Shown here: piece by piece, positions 16,786 to 25,424 of the stretch
How positions within the stretch are numbered: position 1 is the first letter of the stretch
Layout: every line of letters starts with the position of its first letter
NCBI RefSeq assembly: GCF_025947065.1
Contig: NZ_CP109994.1
Location: forward strand, 124,001 to 188,000
Reading direction: 5' to 3'
DNA: 64,000 nucleotides
DNA from: Flavobacterium sp. N1736
Lineage (GTDB): Bacteria; Bacteroidota; Bacteroidia; Flavobacteriales; Flavobacteriaceae
Notes under the pieces: generated by a model
The model's input: only the letters and a program-made list of their open reading frames with translations
Databases searched by the model: none
What the model was told of the DNA's origin: nothing
Made by a program: the position numbers and the translations under genes

Positions 16786-17997
16786 ATGAAAACATTTTTT
16801 TATTCTGTTGCCTTGTTCATGCTTTCTTTTTGCATGCAGGCACAGGAAAACAGTCCTTTTACCACAGGATTTGAAGAAACCATTTCTTCAAAAATATTAG
16901 GACAGCAACGTAAAGTCTGGATCCATATTCCGAATAGTAACGGAGGAAATAAAATTAAAGACAGAGGCCATTATCCTGTAATTTATGTATTAGACGGAAG
17001 TGAAAATTTCAATACCGTTGTTAGCATTACAGAACACATGGAAGAATCGAACCTTTGTCCGCCAATGATTGTTGTTGGAATTCTGCACCAAAACAGATTG
17101 GTCGATTTAACAATGGGAACAGATAAAGAATTGCCAAATGTTGTGGGCGGCGGCGAAAAATTTATGTCGTATGTCGAAAAAGAATTAATTCCGTACATGG
17201 ATGCCAATTATCCAACAACATCATATAAAACTTTTATTGGTCATTCGCTTGGAGGTTTGACGGTTATGAATGCTTTTTTGCATAATCCGACTTTATTTAA
17301 TTCGTATGTTTCTCTTGATGCTTCGTTGTGGTGGGATAATCAGAAAACGATAAAAGAAGCCAAAACGATTTTGCCAAATCAAAATTATAAAGGAAAAACA
17401 TTGTATATGGCAATGGCAAACCGTTTAGAAAAAGGCGTTGATACTTTAAGTGTTCAAAAAGATACAAGCGGAACTACGGGACTTATTCGCAGTAATTTAG
17501 AATTTATTAAAGAACTGTCTAAAAACAAAAAGAACCAATTGCGTTACAAATACAAATTCTATGAAGATGACAATCATCCTTCGGTACGTTTGATTGGGGA
17601 ATATGATGCGCTTCGATTTATTTTTGAATTCTACAAACTTAAAATTTACGACAGCGAGTTAAAAAATCCTGATTTTAAATTAGATTCTTTATTGGTAGCG
17701 CATTACAAAAATGTTTCTGAAAACATGGGTTATATTGTAAAGCCAGGCGAAAGCCAGATTAATAATTTAGGTTACCAAATGATGGGCGCCAAACAATTAG
17801 CAAAAGCCGAAACCTTATTTAAACTCAACACAACTAACTATCCTGAAAGCGCCAATTGTTATGATTCTCTTGGCGATTTATATCTTGAAAAAGGCGATAA
17901 AGCAAAAGCGATTGAAGCTTTCAAAAAAGCATTAACGCTAAAAGCAATTCCAGAAACGAAAGAGAAATTAGAAAAGTTATTGAAGGAGAAGAAGTAA
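16786..17997 (+). CDS. Secreted alpha/beta hydrolase (esterase) with C-terminal TPR
   Basis: The 403-residue protein begins with a signal peptide (MKTFFYSVALFMLSFCMQAQ). The hydrolase domain (about 30-285) resembles Fes/IroE-type esterases with the nucleophile elbow IGHSLGGL (S154), the segment SLWWDN and a late histidine in DDNHPSVRL. A TPR-like unit at about 365-395 (SANCYDSLGDLYLEKGDKAK) follows. Family members cleave siderophore or other esters; no siderophore genes are nearby, so the substrate is open. A second esterase of this type lies at 54240-55103. A terminator follows inside the leader repeat. Confidence 0.85.
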   Translation: MKTFFYSVALFMLSFCMQAQENSPFTTGFEETISSKILGQQRKVWIHIPNSNGGNKIKDRGHYPVIYVLDGSENFNTVVSITEHMEESNLCPPMIVVGILHQNRLVDLTMGTDKELPNVVGGGEKFMSYVEKELIPYMDANYPTTSYKTFIGHSLGGLTVMNAFLHNPTLFNSYVSLDASLWWDNQKTIKEAKTILPNQNYKGKTLYMAMANRLEKGVDTLSVQKDTSGTTGLIRSNLEFIKELSKNKKNQLRYKYKFYEDDNHPSVRLIGEYDALRFIFEFYKLKIYDSELKNPDFKLDSLLVAHYKNVSENMGYIVKPGESQINNLGYQMMGAKQLAKAETLFKLNTTNYPESANCYDSLGDLYLEKGDKAKAIEAFKKALTLKAIPETKEKLEKLLKEKK

Positions 17998-18012
17998 AAT
18001 TTATTTAATTAT

Positions 18013-18148
18013 ATGTGGAAAAGCTCAACTGTTTTTGGTTGGGCTTTTTTTGTGGACAAAAATCAGGTATAAGTACTTGGTTATTTAGAATTGTTTATTG
18101 ATATTTTTGAAGAATAAGATTTAACTCTACAAATAAGGTTTTCCGTAA
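18013..18148. repeat. Leader repeat A, copy 1 (before the HsdR-N gene)
   Basis: About 130 bases starting ATGTGGAAAAGCTCAACTG and ending GGTTTTCCGTAA recur at 21221-21343 with scattered differences. The first part is the terminator of the esterase gene (stem AAGCTCAAC 18021-18029 with GTTGGGCTT 18038-18046, then T tract). The rest of the 301-base gap holds a small palindrome (ACGAGCGAGATGCTCGCGCC at about 18190-18209), also related to repeats at 60.1 kb. Confidence 0.75.
18021..18052 (+). terminator. Terminator of the esterase gene
   Basis: Stem AAGCTCAAC/GTTGGGCTT with one wobble pair, 8-base loop, followed by T8. It begins 23 bases after the stop at 17997. A near-identical hairpin sits in the second leader copy at 21227-21258. 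Confidence 0.75.
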
Positions 18149-18298
18149 AAAATTTGTAAATCAATAGTTTACATTTGAAAATTGCGTTTACGAGCGAGAT
18201 GCTCGCGCCAGTTGGGTAATCTTTTTGCTACTGTGTAGAGAATTGAATAAACCCAAAGAAACATTTAAATAGCAATAGAAACACCAATATATTAAAAT

Positions 18299-19372
18299 AT
18301 GGAAGCAGATTTAAGACTAAAACTTGAGCAACTACACAAAAGAGTTGATTCACTAAAAGATCAAATTAACACCGAAGAAGCTACTAAAAATGCATTTGTA
18401 ATGCCATTTATTCAAATTTTGGGATTTGATATTTTTAATCCGACAGAAGTAATTCCAGAATTTATATGTGACATTGGTACAAAAAAAGGCGAGAAAATAG
18501 ATTATGTAATTAAGAAAGATGGCGAGCCTATTTTAATTATTGAATGTAAACATTGGAAAGAAAATGTTGATGCACATAATTCACAACTTCATAGATATTA
18601 TCATGTTTCAAAATCTCGTTTTGGAGTTTTAACTAATGGGCATACTTATAATTTTTATGCTGATTTAGAAAAACCAAATATAATGGATGAAAAGCCATTT
18701 TTTACATTAGACTTGGCAAATATTTCTGATTCAAGCTTAAAAATTCTTGAAAATTTCACCAAAAGCAGTTATAATTTAGAAAATATTTTAGACTCTGCAG
18801 AAGCATTAAAATATATAAAAGCAATAAGAAATGAATTTGAAAAAGAATTACAAAATCCTTCTGATGAAATTGTAAAGCTTTTAGTAAGCAAATTTTTCAA
18901 TAAACCATTAACTGCATCTAGATTATTAGCTTTTAAAGAATACACAAAAAAAGCTTTTTCTAACTCTATAAATGAATCAATAAATTTTAGGCTTAAAAAC
19001 GCATTAAATATTGGTGAAACTATTCCATCAAAAGAAAATCAAAAATTATCTTCTGTTGATGAAGAAATTGAAACTCCAAGATTTATTACAACCGAAGAAG
19101 AAATAGAAGGTTCACAAATTATCAAAGCAATTTTAAGAGAATCAATTCCTGCTAATAGAATATTTTTTAGAGATACACAATCTTACTTTGGAATTCTATT
19201 AGACGATAATAATAGAAAACCATTATGTAGATTACATTTTAATTCTGCTAACAAATATGTAGAACTATTTCATAATGGAAAAGATAATGGTGAAAAGCAA
19301 TCTTTGCAAAATCTTGATGAAATTTATAAATTCAAAAAAGAATTACTTTCTACTATAAAAAACTATGAATAA
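18299..19372 (+). CDS. Orphan HsdR-N-type PD-(D/E)XK protein (COG4748-like)
   Basis: A 357-residue protein with an N-terminal coiled-coil segment (about 5-30) and a nuclease-like domain typical of type I restriction HsdR N-termini. The PD-(D/E)XK residues are D68 in GEKIDYVIKKDG and E82-x-K84 in ILIIECKHW. No helicase domain and no HsdM or HsdS genes are nearby, so it stands alone. The C-terminal ~100 residues form a separate domain with FFRDTQSYFGILLDDN. Proteins of this group are annotated as restriction endonuclease-like of unknown role. Position next to a Gabija-like pair suggests a defence function, which is inference. Confidence 0.75.
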   Translation: MEADLRLKLEQLHKRVDSLKDQINTEEATKNAFVMPFIQILGFDIFNPTEVIPEFICDIGTKKGEKIDYVIKKDGEPILIIECKHWKENVDAHNSQLHRYYHVSKSRFGVLTNGHTYNFYADLEKPNIMDEKPFFTLDLANISDSSLKILENFTKSSYNLENILDSAEALKYIKAIRNEFEKELQNPSDEIVKLLVSKFFNKPLTASRLLAFKEYTKKAFSNSINESINFRLKNALNIGETIPSKENQKLSSVDEEIETPRFITTEEEIEGSQIIKAILRESIPANRIFFRDTQSYFGILLDDNNRKPLCRLHFNSANKYVELFHNGKDNGEKQSLQNLDEIYKFKKELLSTIKNYE

Positions 19373-19472
19373 GTAATTGCTTTGTATTTTCAAGGTTTTT
19401 TCAATTATCTACTCTTCGAAGTCTGCTGACATGAGCGTTTCGTTCGTGAAAAGACATAGATGTGTTCACTCG

Positions 19473-19509
19473 TTGGTATGGACACGGATTGCAAATCCGC
19501 GCTATTGGG
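19473..19509. repeat. Palindrome P, copy 1
   Basis: A 37-base segment centred on CGGATTGCAAATCCG (6-bp stem, 3-base loop) and ending CGCTATTGGG recurs at 21162-21198 with one mismatch. It lies in the 285-base gap after the HsdR-N gene. The rest of that gap shows no gene. Confidence 0.75.
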
Positions 19510-19589
19510 AATGTTTTTTTAAGTAATCTAGTAAAGACAGCTTGGAGAAAAATAATGATAAAAATTCAAATTCATTCTGAAATAAAACA

Positions 19590-19616
19590 AACAGAGAGAC
19601 TTTACGTCTCTCTGTT
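19590..19616 (-). terminator. Terminator after the 186-residue secreted protein gene
   Basis: A perfect 11-bp stem pairs AACAGAGAGAC (19590-19600) with GTCTCTCTGTT (19606-19616) around a 5-base loop. On the minus strand it follows the gene at 19658-20218 and is trailed by T-rich sequence. Confidence 0.75.
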
Positions 19617-19657
19617 AAACAAATCTTTTAATTATAATAAAATAGTACTTTCTAACT

Positions 19658-20218
19658 TTAGAAATTATAGCCTATTCTTAAATGTAGATCAACAGCGACT
19701 TCTCCTTTTTCACTATTTATTTTTTCTAAAAAATATCTGTAACCAAGACCAAAACCGGTTTCATAATGAAAATGATTTCCTAAGTTTCTGCGAATACTCC
19801 ATTTAGTAATAATAGAAATGTTACTTATTCCATCAACATTGTTATTTGAAATGATAAATAAATCTGATTGATATTTTAAATTTAATGCTATAAAATTAGC
19901 ACTGTTGTTAGATGTTGTTTTATTATTTCGCGCTCTTTTTCCGATATTGTAATAATATCTTGGTTCTAAAGCAAAGATCGGGACAAGTACGGTACCAATT
20001 TTGGAATCAGATGCTCCTCCAAAGAAACCTGCATCAAGACCTAATTCGCTTTTTAATGATAAGTTAGAAATTAGTCTGGTTTCGTTATTGACCCAAAAAC
20101 CTAAAAAACCGGTTTCTACTACAAAAATCGATTTTTCTAATGTTTCTTTATTTTGCGATATACTCTTTGTTCCAAATGATAATAGAAATAAAAGAGTTAT
20201 TATTTTTGATAATTTCAT
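19658..20218 (-). CDS. Small secreted protein, probable outer-membrane beta-barrel
   Basis: A 186-residue protein with a signal peptide (MKLSKIITLLFLLSFGTKSISQ). Alternating amphipathic strands end in an aromatic residue (VDLHLRIGYNF), as in small outer-membrane barrels. No family is recognised. It lies 11 bases downstream of a second protein of similar size and design (20230-20796), and they probably form one transcript ended by the hairpin at 19590-19616. Function unknown. Confidence 0.65.
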   Translation of the reverse strand: MKLSKIITLLFLLSFGTKSISQNKETLEKSIFVVETGFLGFWVNNETRLISNLSLKSELGLDAGFFGGASDSKIGTVLVPIFALEPRYYYNIGKRARNNKTTSNNSANFIALNLKYQSDLFIISNNNVDGISNISIITKWSIRRNLGNHFHYETGFGLGYRYFLEKINSEKGEVAVDLHLRIGYNF

Positions 20219-20229
20219 TGTTTAAATTA

Positions 20230-20796
20230 TTAATATATTTCAATTCCTATTTTAAATCCGGCACTTTCAATATTATGATAGCTCTTTTTTTGATTGTCAG
20301 GACTGGTAAATGTTTTATATAAATTTTGGTGAGAATAACATAATTCAAAATCGCCAAGTATTTTTTTGAAAATGACAAATCTGTAACCAACACCAATTCT
20401 CATTAAAACACCAAATTTTTCTACTTGTCCTAATTGCCCGCCCAAATCAAAAGATGTTAATAGACTTTCTTTTGTATCGTTTAAAATCCATTTAATTCCT
20501 CCGGTAATTGGGATGTAATCAATTTTTGGCTGATTAATAAATTCGTACCCGATTCCTGCCCTGAAAGCAAAAGACTTAGAGATGTAATAGTTTAAGTGTA
20601 CGTTTGTTCCTAATATTTTAGATTTTGTACTTGTTTCAGATATTTCATCATGTTCAGAAGGTATTTTAAAATCATATGGAAATAGGACTAGCGCTGATGT
20701 TTCAACGCTAAATCCTTTATTTTTAAATTCTTCTTTCTGACAATAAACTATTATTGGAATTAAAAATATAATACTAAAATACCATTTTAAACCCAT
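20230..20796 (-). CDS. Small secreted protein, probable outer-membrane beta-barrel
   Basis: About 188 residues from MGLKWYFSIIFLIPIIVYCQ, a signal peptide that favours this start over the in-frame ATGs at 20808 and 20826. The mature part has repeated amphipathic strands with glycine and aromatic residues (AFRAGIGYEF, RIGVGYRFV) and ends GFKIGIEIY, all barrel-like. No family recognised. The first codons overlap the end of a broken frame upstream (20774-21054). It is followed by the similar gene at 19658-20218. Confidence 0.6.
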   Translation of the reverse strand: MGLKWYFSIIFLIPIIVYCQKEEFKNKGFSVETSALVLFPYDFKIPSEHDEISETSTKSKILGTNVHLNYYISKSFAFRAGIGYEFINQPKIDYIPITGGIKWILNDTKESLLTSFDLGGQLGQVEKFGVLMRIGVGYRFVIFKKILGDFELCYSHQNLYKTFTSPDNQKKSYHNIESAGFKIGIEIY

Positions 20797-21054
20797 GCCA
20801 TTTTCCATTTTTTTTCGCCATTCCATAAATATTTAATCCTGTAATTTTAGGGTTTTTAAAGTCAAATTTTAAGTCATTAAAGCCGGTTTTAACATTAAAA
20901 TCACCACCATTTCCGGCTCCAAAAGTGTATGTTATTTTTGGACTTATTATTCCCAATCGAAAGTCTTTTGTTTCTCAGAACAATTAATACAGTTTGTATC
21001 TAAGTTATAACACTGCATGTTAGTCTGACCTCTTTGATTTAGTAAAACTCCAAA
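20774..21054 (-). pseudogene. Fragment of an unknown gene, apparently frameshifted
   Basis: Two overlapping frames read as one protein if a frameshift near 20950 is allowed. The first (from 21054) gives FGVLLNQRGQTNMQ and ends CSEKQKTFDWE-stop. The second continues GIISPKITYTFGAGNGG and ends HGFKMVF-stop at 20774. Neither has a convincing start: the second lacks an ATG at its head. The composition (Gly and Asn rich, TFGAGNGG) resembles the tail of a larger secreted protein. I do not recognise the family. It may be the remains of the gene that once preceded the two barrel proteins. Confidence 0.4.
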
Positions 21055-21105
21055 CTATCTACTAAATAAGCTTCCACTAAAGGCCATAAGAATATCAAAA
21101 TAAGA

Positions 21106-21140
21106 CAAAAAAACTCCTTAATTTATTAGAGAGTTTTTTT
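21106..21140. terminator. Terminator-like hairpin
   Basis: AAAAAAACTC (21106-21115) and GAGTTTTTTT (21131-21140) flank a 15-base A/T-rich interval, giving A and T tracts on either side of a short GC pair set. It lies in a 379-base gap (21055-21433) that also holds palindrome P copy 2 and leader A copy 2. Confidence 0.45.
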
Positions 21141-21161
21141 ATGATTTACAATTATTATTCA

Positions 21162-21198
21162 TTGGTATGGGCACGGATTGCAAATCCGCGCTATTGGG
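21162..21198. repeat. Palindrome P, copy 2
   Basis: Matches 19473-19509 at 36 of 37 positions, again with the CGGATTGCAAATCCG hairpin. It lies 22 bases before leader repeat A copy 2. Confidence 0.75.
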
Positions 21199-21220
21199 TG
21201 TAAATTATTTATGCTATAAA

Positions 21221-21343
21221 ATGTGGAAGTTCAACTGTTTTTGGTTGGGCTTTTTTTGTGGACAAAATCAGGTATTTGTACTTGGTTGTTTGGAATTTGT
21301 AATTAATATTTTTGAAAAGTTAATAGAATATGGTTTTCCGTAA
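21221..21343. repeat. Leader repeat A, copy 2 (before the Gabija-like operon)
   Basis: Second copy of the element at 18013-18148, with the same terminator hairpin (AAGTTCAAC 21227-21235 with GTTGGGCTT 21244-21252) although no gene ends here. It ends 90 bases before the ATG of the OLD nuclease gene. The orphan terminator shows this is a duplicated flank rather than a functional gene end. Confidence 0.75.
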
Positions 21344-21433
21344 TTTATCTAATGCAAAAAAAAAGATATTTGTTTCAGCAAAAATTATTTTAAAACTAAT
21401 TTGAAGCAAAAAAACATCTAAAACCTTATTAAT

Positions 21434-23530
21434 ATGCATATATCTTCACTATCTATCAGGAACTACAGGAATTTTAAATCAGCTAAATTCTTTTTTACTA
21501 ATGGTATTAATACTGTAATTGGAGAAAATGGTTCTGGAAAAACAAATCTTTTTTATGCATTAAGAATTTTATTAGATGATGCATTACCTAGATATATTAA
21601 ATTTTCGGAAAGCGATTTTAATCGTTCTATAAGTTGGGCCGGTCATTGGATAATAATTTCTTTAGTTTTTGATGATTTAGATACTAGTGAAGAAGCTCAA
21701 GCTTTAGCTGTACAGTCTACCGGACAAATGGATACTGATAAACAAGGTAGCTATTCAGTTTATTTTAGACCAAAATATAAAACACGTAAAGAACTTTATG
21801 ATTATTCTCAAACAGCTCATAAGAACATAGATGATTTAAGGCTTTTGTTAGATAATATTACTTTGGATGATTATGAAACCGTTTATCTTAGTCGTAGTTC
21901 AGTCGACTTCAGTGATGATTTAATTTATAATCAATATATTGGAAATTTTAATACTATTGAATTTCCTGATCCTGATGACAAAGAAGAGATGATATTTGGT
22001 ACATGGTTACCTAAAGAAATAAATATTCATAATGAAGTTTCTTGTACTTTTATTAAAGCATTGAGAGATGTTGAAAGTGATTTACGTTCATATTCCAATA
22101 ATCCATTAATAAACCTTCTAAGGGGTAAAGAAAAAACTGTTGCTGTAGCTAAACAAAATGAAATTATAGATAGTGTTAACGGTTTGAACGATCAAATTAG
22201 CTCCCTTGATGAAGTTAACGAAGTAAAAAAAGGAATTGATAAAAGTATTAAAGAAGCAGTAGGGACAACTTACGCTCCAAATATTGAATTAAAGTCAGAA
22301 TTGCCAAATGAGATGGAGAAGTTATTTCAGTCATTAAAGCTTTGGGTCGGAGATTCTGATGAAGAAGATTATAAAGGTAAAATTTGGGAGTTAAGTTTAG
22401 GTGGTGCAAACTTAATTTATCTTTCATTAAAATTATTAGAATACGAAAAGATAAAAACGGATAAAATAGCAAATTTCTTACTTATTGAAGAGCCAGAAGC
22501 ACATATACATACCCATATTCAGAAAACGCTTTTTAGTAATTTAGGATATAATAAAACACAAATAATTATATCTACACATTCAACACATATTTCATCTGTT
22601 AGTAAAATAAGTAGTGTAAATATTTTATGTAGAGGAAATAAGGAAGCATTAGTTTTTCATCCATCAAATAATTTATCAGGTAAAGAAATAAATAGGCTTG
22701 AAAGATATTTAGATGCTATTAGAAGTAATCTACTTTTTGCTAAAGGTATCATTTTAGTTGAAGGAGATGCGGAATTAATAATAATTCCAGAAATGTTTAA
22801 AAAAGTTTTTGGTTTAACACTCGATGAGATTGGAGTTAGTTTAATAAGTATTGGAAGTACGGGTTTTGAAACTGTAGCTAAAATTTTTCACAAAGATAGA
22901 ATCAGAAAAAATTGTGCAATTCTAACAGATTTAGATAGCTCAGTTATACCTTTACCAGCTGATCCATTAACGGATAATAAATATCAAAAACATTGCAGAG
23001 CATCAGAACAAAAAGGTGCTGAACGAAAAGTTAAGTTAGACGCCTTTTGCAATAATAATGAATATTTGAAACCATTTTACGCTTCAAATACTTTTGAAGT
23101 CGATTTACTAATGAATGATAATAGAATTGAATTTATTAATTGCTTAGATAATGTTTATAAAAAAGCAGCAAATATTAAGACTGTAACAGAAAGGCTTGAA
23201 AATGCTTCTTTAGAAATAGCAGGTGTAGAAATTCTTAGAATAGCAGATAAATTTGGCAAAGGCTGGTTGGCATTATTGATAGCTGAAGAATTATTATATA
23301 ATACAAATATTCCTGACTATATTCTTAATGCCATTGCATTTGCCTCATCTCATATTAATATTTCATCAAAAGCGAAAGCAGTTCGTTATCGTATAGGTGC
23401 GCTTAAAGCGGATGGAGATGGTGAAGCAATTAAATTTAAATTTGATCATAAAACTGACGAAGAACTGATAGAGGAATTTTGCGACATTTTTGAAGACGAT
23501 CAATTATCTACATTTTACAATTTATTATGA
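21434..23530 (+). CDS. OLD-family ATP-dependent endonuclease (GajA-like, class 2 OLD)
   Basis: A 698-residue protein. The N-terminal ABC-type ATPase has Walker A GENGSGKTN (K36), a signature-like segment LSLGGANLIYLSL and Walker B LLIEEPEAHIH (E352-E353). The C-terminal half is a TOPRIM nuclease domain with VEGDAE (E443) and LTDLD (D499, D501). ATPase plus TOPRIM defines the OLD family; its coupling by an ATGA overlap to a UvrD-like helicase gene defines class 2 OLD, the Gabija defence type. It is about 120 residues longer than the type GajA (about 578 residues by my recollection). Expected role: nicking or cutting invading DNA when nucleotides fall. Confidence 0.85.
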   Translation: MHISSLSIRNYRNFKSAKFFFTNGINTVIGENGSGKTNLFYALRILLDDALPRYIKFSESDFNRSISWAGHWIIISLVFDDLDTSEEAQALAVQSTGQMDTDKQGSYSVYFRPKYKTRKELYDYSQTAHKNIDDLRLLLDNITLDDYETVYLSRSSVDFSDDLIYNQYIGNFNTIEFPDPDDKEEMIFGTWLPKEINIHNEVSCTFIKALRDVESDLRSYSNNPLINLLRGKEKTVAVAKQNEIIDSVNGLNDQISSLDEVNEVKKGIDKSIKEAVGTTYAPNIELKSELPNEMEKLFQSLKLWVGDSDEEDYKGKIWELSLGGANLIYLSLKLLEYEKIKTDKIANFLLIEEPEAHIHTHIQKTLFSNLGYNKTQIIISTHSTHISSVSKISSVNILCRGNKEALVFHPSNNLSGKEINRLERYLDAIRSNLLFAKGIILVEGDAELIIIPEMFKKVFGLTLDEIGVSLISIGSTGFETVAKIFHKDRIRKNCAILTDLDSSVIPLPADPLTDNKYQKHCRASEQKGAERKVKLDAFCNNNEYLKPFYASNTFEVDLLMNDNRIEFINCLDNVYKKAANIKTVTERLENASLEIAGVEILRIADKFGKGWLALLIAEELLYNTNIPDYILNAIAFASSHINISSKAKAVRYRIGALKADGDGEAIKFKFDHKTDEELIEEFCDIFEDDQLSTFYNLL

Positions 23531-25302
23531 TTCTTGAGAAACTAAGCGAAGAACAAAAAATTGCGGTGATGCAGTCTGGAAACGTAATTCTAACAGCTTG
23601 TCCAGGTAGTGGAAAAACGCGAGTTATAATCCATAAGTTGGCTTATGAAGTGAGTCAAATTTCTGAGGGGAGTAAAAAAAGAATTGTGGCTCTTACATTC
23701 ACAGTTAGAGCTTCTGAAGAAATTTTCAGAAGGCTAAATCGAATGGGATTAAATAGTGATAGAATATGGTCTGGAACATTACACTCATTTTGTTTGGAAT
23801 GGATAATCAAGCCATATTCAGCTTATTTATCAGAATTACAAAATGGTTATTCAATTGCAGATGAAACATTTTGTGGAGATTTAATTAGTAGTTTAAAAGA
23901 TAAATATGGTTTAAAGCAAATAGATCCAGTTAATTTAAGATTTAAAAGAGATGGAAGTTTTGCTGAACCATTATCTATTCAAAAGAAATTACTTTTAGAA
24001 TACCACGAAATTCTTAAAGAAAACAAAGTTATAGATTTTGAATTAATACTTTTATATTCCTATCGTCTTTTATGTGAATTTCCAAAAATCGCAAAAACCT
24101 TATCAAATATTTTTAAACTTATTTGCGTTGATGAATATCAAGACACACAAGATTTGCTCTATGCAATTATTTGTTCAATCATTAATGCTGGAGATGGTAG
24201 TACTTCTTTATTTTTAGTTGGTGATACTGATCAAGCAATTTATACTTCTTTAGGAGGTGTTGCCAAAGATATCGATGCAATTCGTACTGAAATTGGTAAT
24301 AAAAATATTCTTCCTTTAACTCTTACAGGTAATTATAGATCAAATCAGAGAATAATTGATTTTTATAAACACTTTCAAACGCAGAGAATTGAAATTAAAG
24401 CTTTAGGTACTAATGCTAATGAAAAAGGTTTGATTACTTTTAATAACTCAATTGAGCAAAAAGATGTAGTTAATGAGATTGCAAGATTAATTCAATTAAG
24501 TTTAGATCAAGGTATACCTGAAGATGAAATATGTATACTAGTACCACAATGGTGGTTGATGACTTCTATATCACGAAAGCTAAGGTCACTTCTACCCAAT
24601 GTAAATTTTGACGCTTCTGGGTTGGCTCCAATGTCAAGAAATAGAGAAAATATATGGTATAAGCTTTCTCGATTATTTCTAACTGAGCCAAATCCGAAAA
24701 TTTACTCTACAAGATATCGATGGGCTTCAGAACTAAGAGATCTTTTTAGAAGTCAAACTAACACTCAATTTAAAGAAGAATATTTAGAAACAAGGGATTT
24801 ATTAAGATTAATAAATTCAATTAAATCTGATGAAATTGAGGCGATTCATTATTTAATAGATTGCTTTGATCAATTTTTAATTTCCGTTGAGATAGATTAT
24901 ACAAATTTTACAGAACTAGTTGAAAATAGGAAAATCTTTTTCGATAATATTGAATCTCGATTAAATGATCCTGAATTTAAAGTTCCAAGTGATATTGTCT
25001 CATTTAAAAGTTTTTATAGAGAGATGACAGGTGTAATAATAAATACGTGTGTTGGCGTAAAAGGCGAAGAATTTGAAACAGTAATAGCTTATGGTCTTTT
25101 ATTTGGATATGTACCCCATTGGAATGAAATATATTCAGGTAATGGAATTGATGCGTCAAAAAAATTGATGTATGTAATTTGCTCAAGGGCAAAAAACAAT
25201 CTTCATCTCATAAGTGAAAAAGGTAGAACAACTAGGAGGGGAGATGAACTTATTGTTAATCCAGAATTAAATAGTAATACATTTGTTTATGATGAAATTT
25301 AA
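23527..25302 (+). CDS. UvrD/Rep-like superfamily 1 helicase (GajB-like)
   Basis: A 591-residue SF1 helicase with motif I ACPGSGKTR (K30), motif II VDEYQDTQD (D202), motif III GDTDQAIYTSLGG, motif IV NYRSNQRII, motif V CVGVKGEEFETVIAYGL and motif VI MYVICSRAKNNLHLI. The ATG overlaps the stop of the OLD nuclease gene (ATGA), so the two should be made together. In Gabija the helicase partner activates or assists GajA. It is about 100 residues longer than the type GajB. The lower match of motifs to UvrD itself and the pairing make a repair role unlikely. Confidence 0.87.
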   Translation: MILEKLSEEQKIAVMQSGNVILTACPGSGKTRVIIHKLAYEVSQISEGSKKRIVALTFTVRASEEIFRRLNRMGLNSDRIWSGTLHSFCLEWIIKPYSAYLSELQNGYSIADETFCGDLISSLKDKYGLKQIDPVNLRFKRDGSFAEPLSIQKKLLLEYHEILKENKVIDFELILLYSYRLLCEFPKIAKTLSNIFKLICVDEYQDTQDLLYAIICSIINAGDGSTSLFLVGDTDQAIYTSLGGVAKDIDAIRTEIGNKNILPLTLTGNYRSNQRIIDFYKHFQTQRIEIKALGTNANEKGLITFNNSIEQKDVVNEIARLIQLSLDQGIPEDEICILVPQWWLMTSISRKLRSLLPNVNFDASGLAPMSRNRENIWYKLSRLFLTEPNPKIYSTRYRWASELRDLFRSQTNTQFKEEYLETRDLLRLINSIKSDEIEAIHYLIDCFDQFLISVEIDYTNFTELVENRKIFFDNIESRLNDPEFKVPSDIVSFKSFYREMTGVIINTCVGVKGEEFETVIAYGLLFGYVPHWNEIYSGNGIDASKKLMYVICSRAKNNLHLISEKGRTTRRGDELIVNPELNSNTFVYDEI

Positions 25303-25367
25303 CAAATAATACGGATTTTCAACCCGACTTTGTAGCCGTCCCAAATATCAATTACGACTTAATAAAA

Positions 25368-25397
25368 AAAACCTCGATCTTTTAAAATCGAGGTTTT
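25368..25397. terminator. Bidirectional terminator between the helicase gene and the 77-residue gene
   Basis: A perfect 11-bp stem pairs AAAACCTCGAT (25368-25378) with ATCGAGGTTTT (25387-25397) around 8 bases, with A and T tracts outside. The two flanking genes converge on it. Confidence 0.85.
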
Positions 25398-25424
25398 CGT
25401 TTATAATAAATTCAAAAAAAAAAC

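Noticed and set aside
19473..19509. Possible tRNA-Cys anticodon arm (GGATTGCAAATCC)
   Set aside because: No acceptor stem, D arm or T arm can be built around it, and the same 37-mer recurs as a repeat at 21162.
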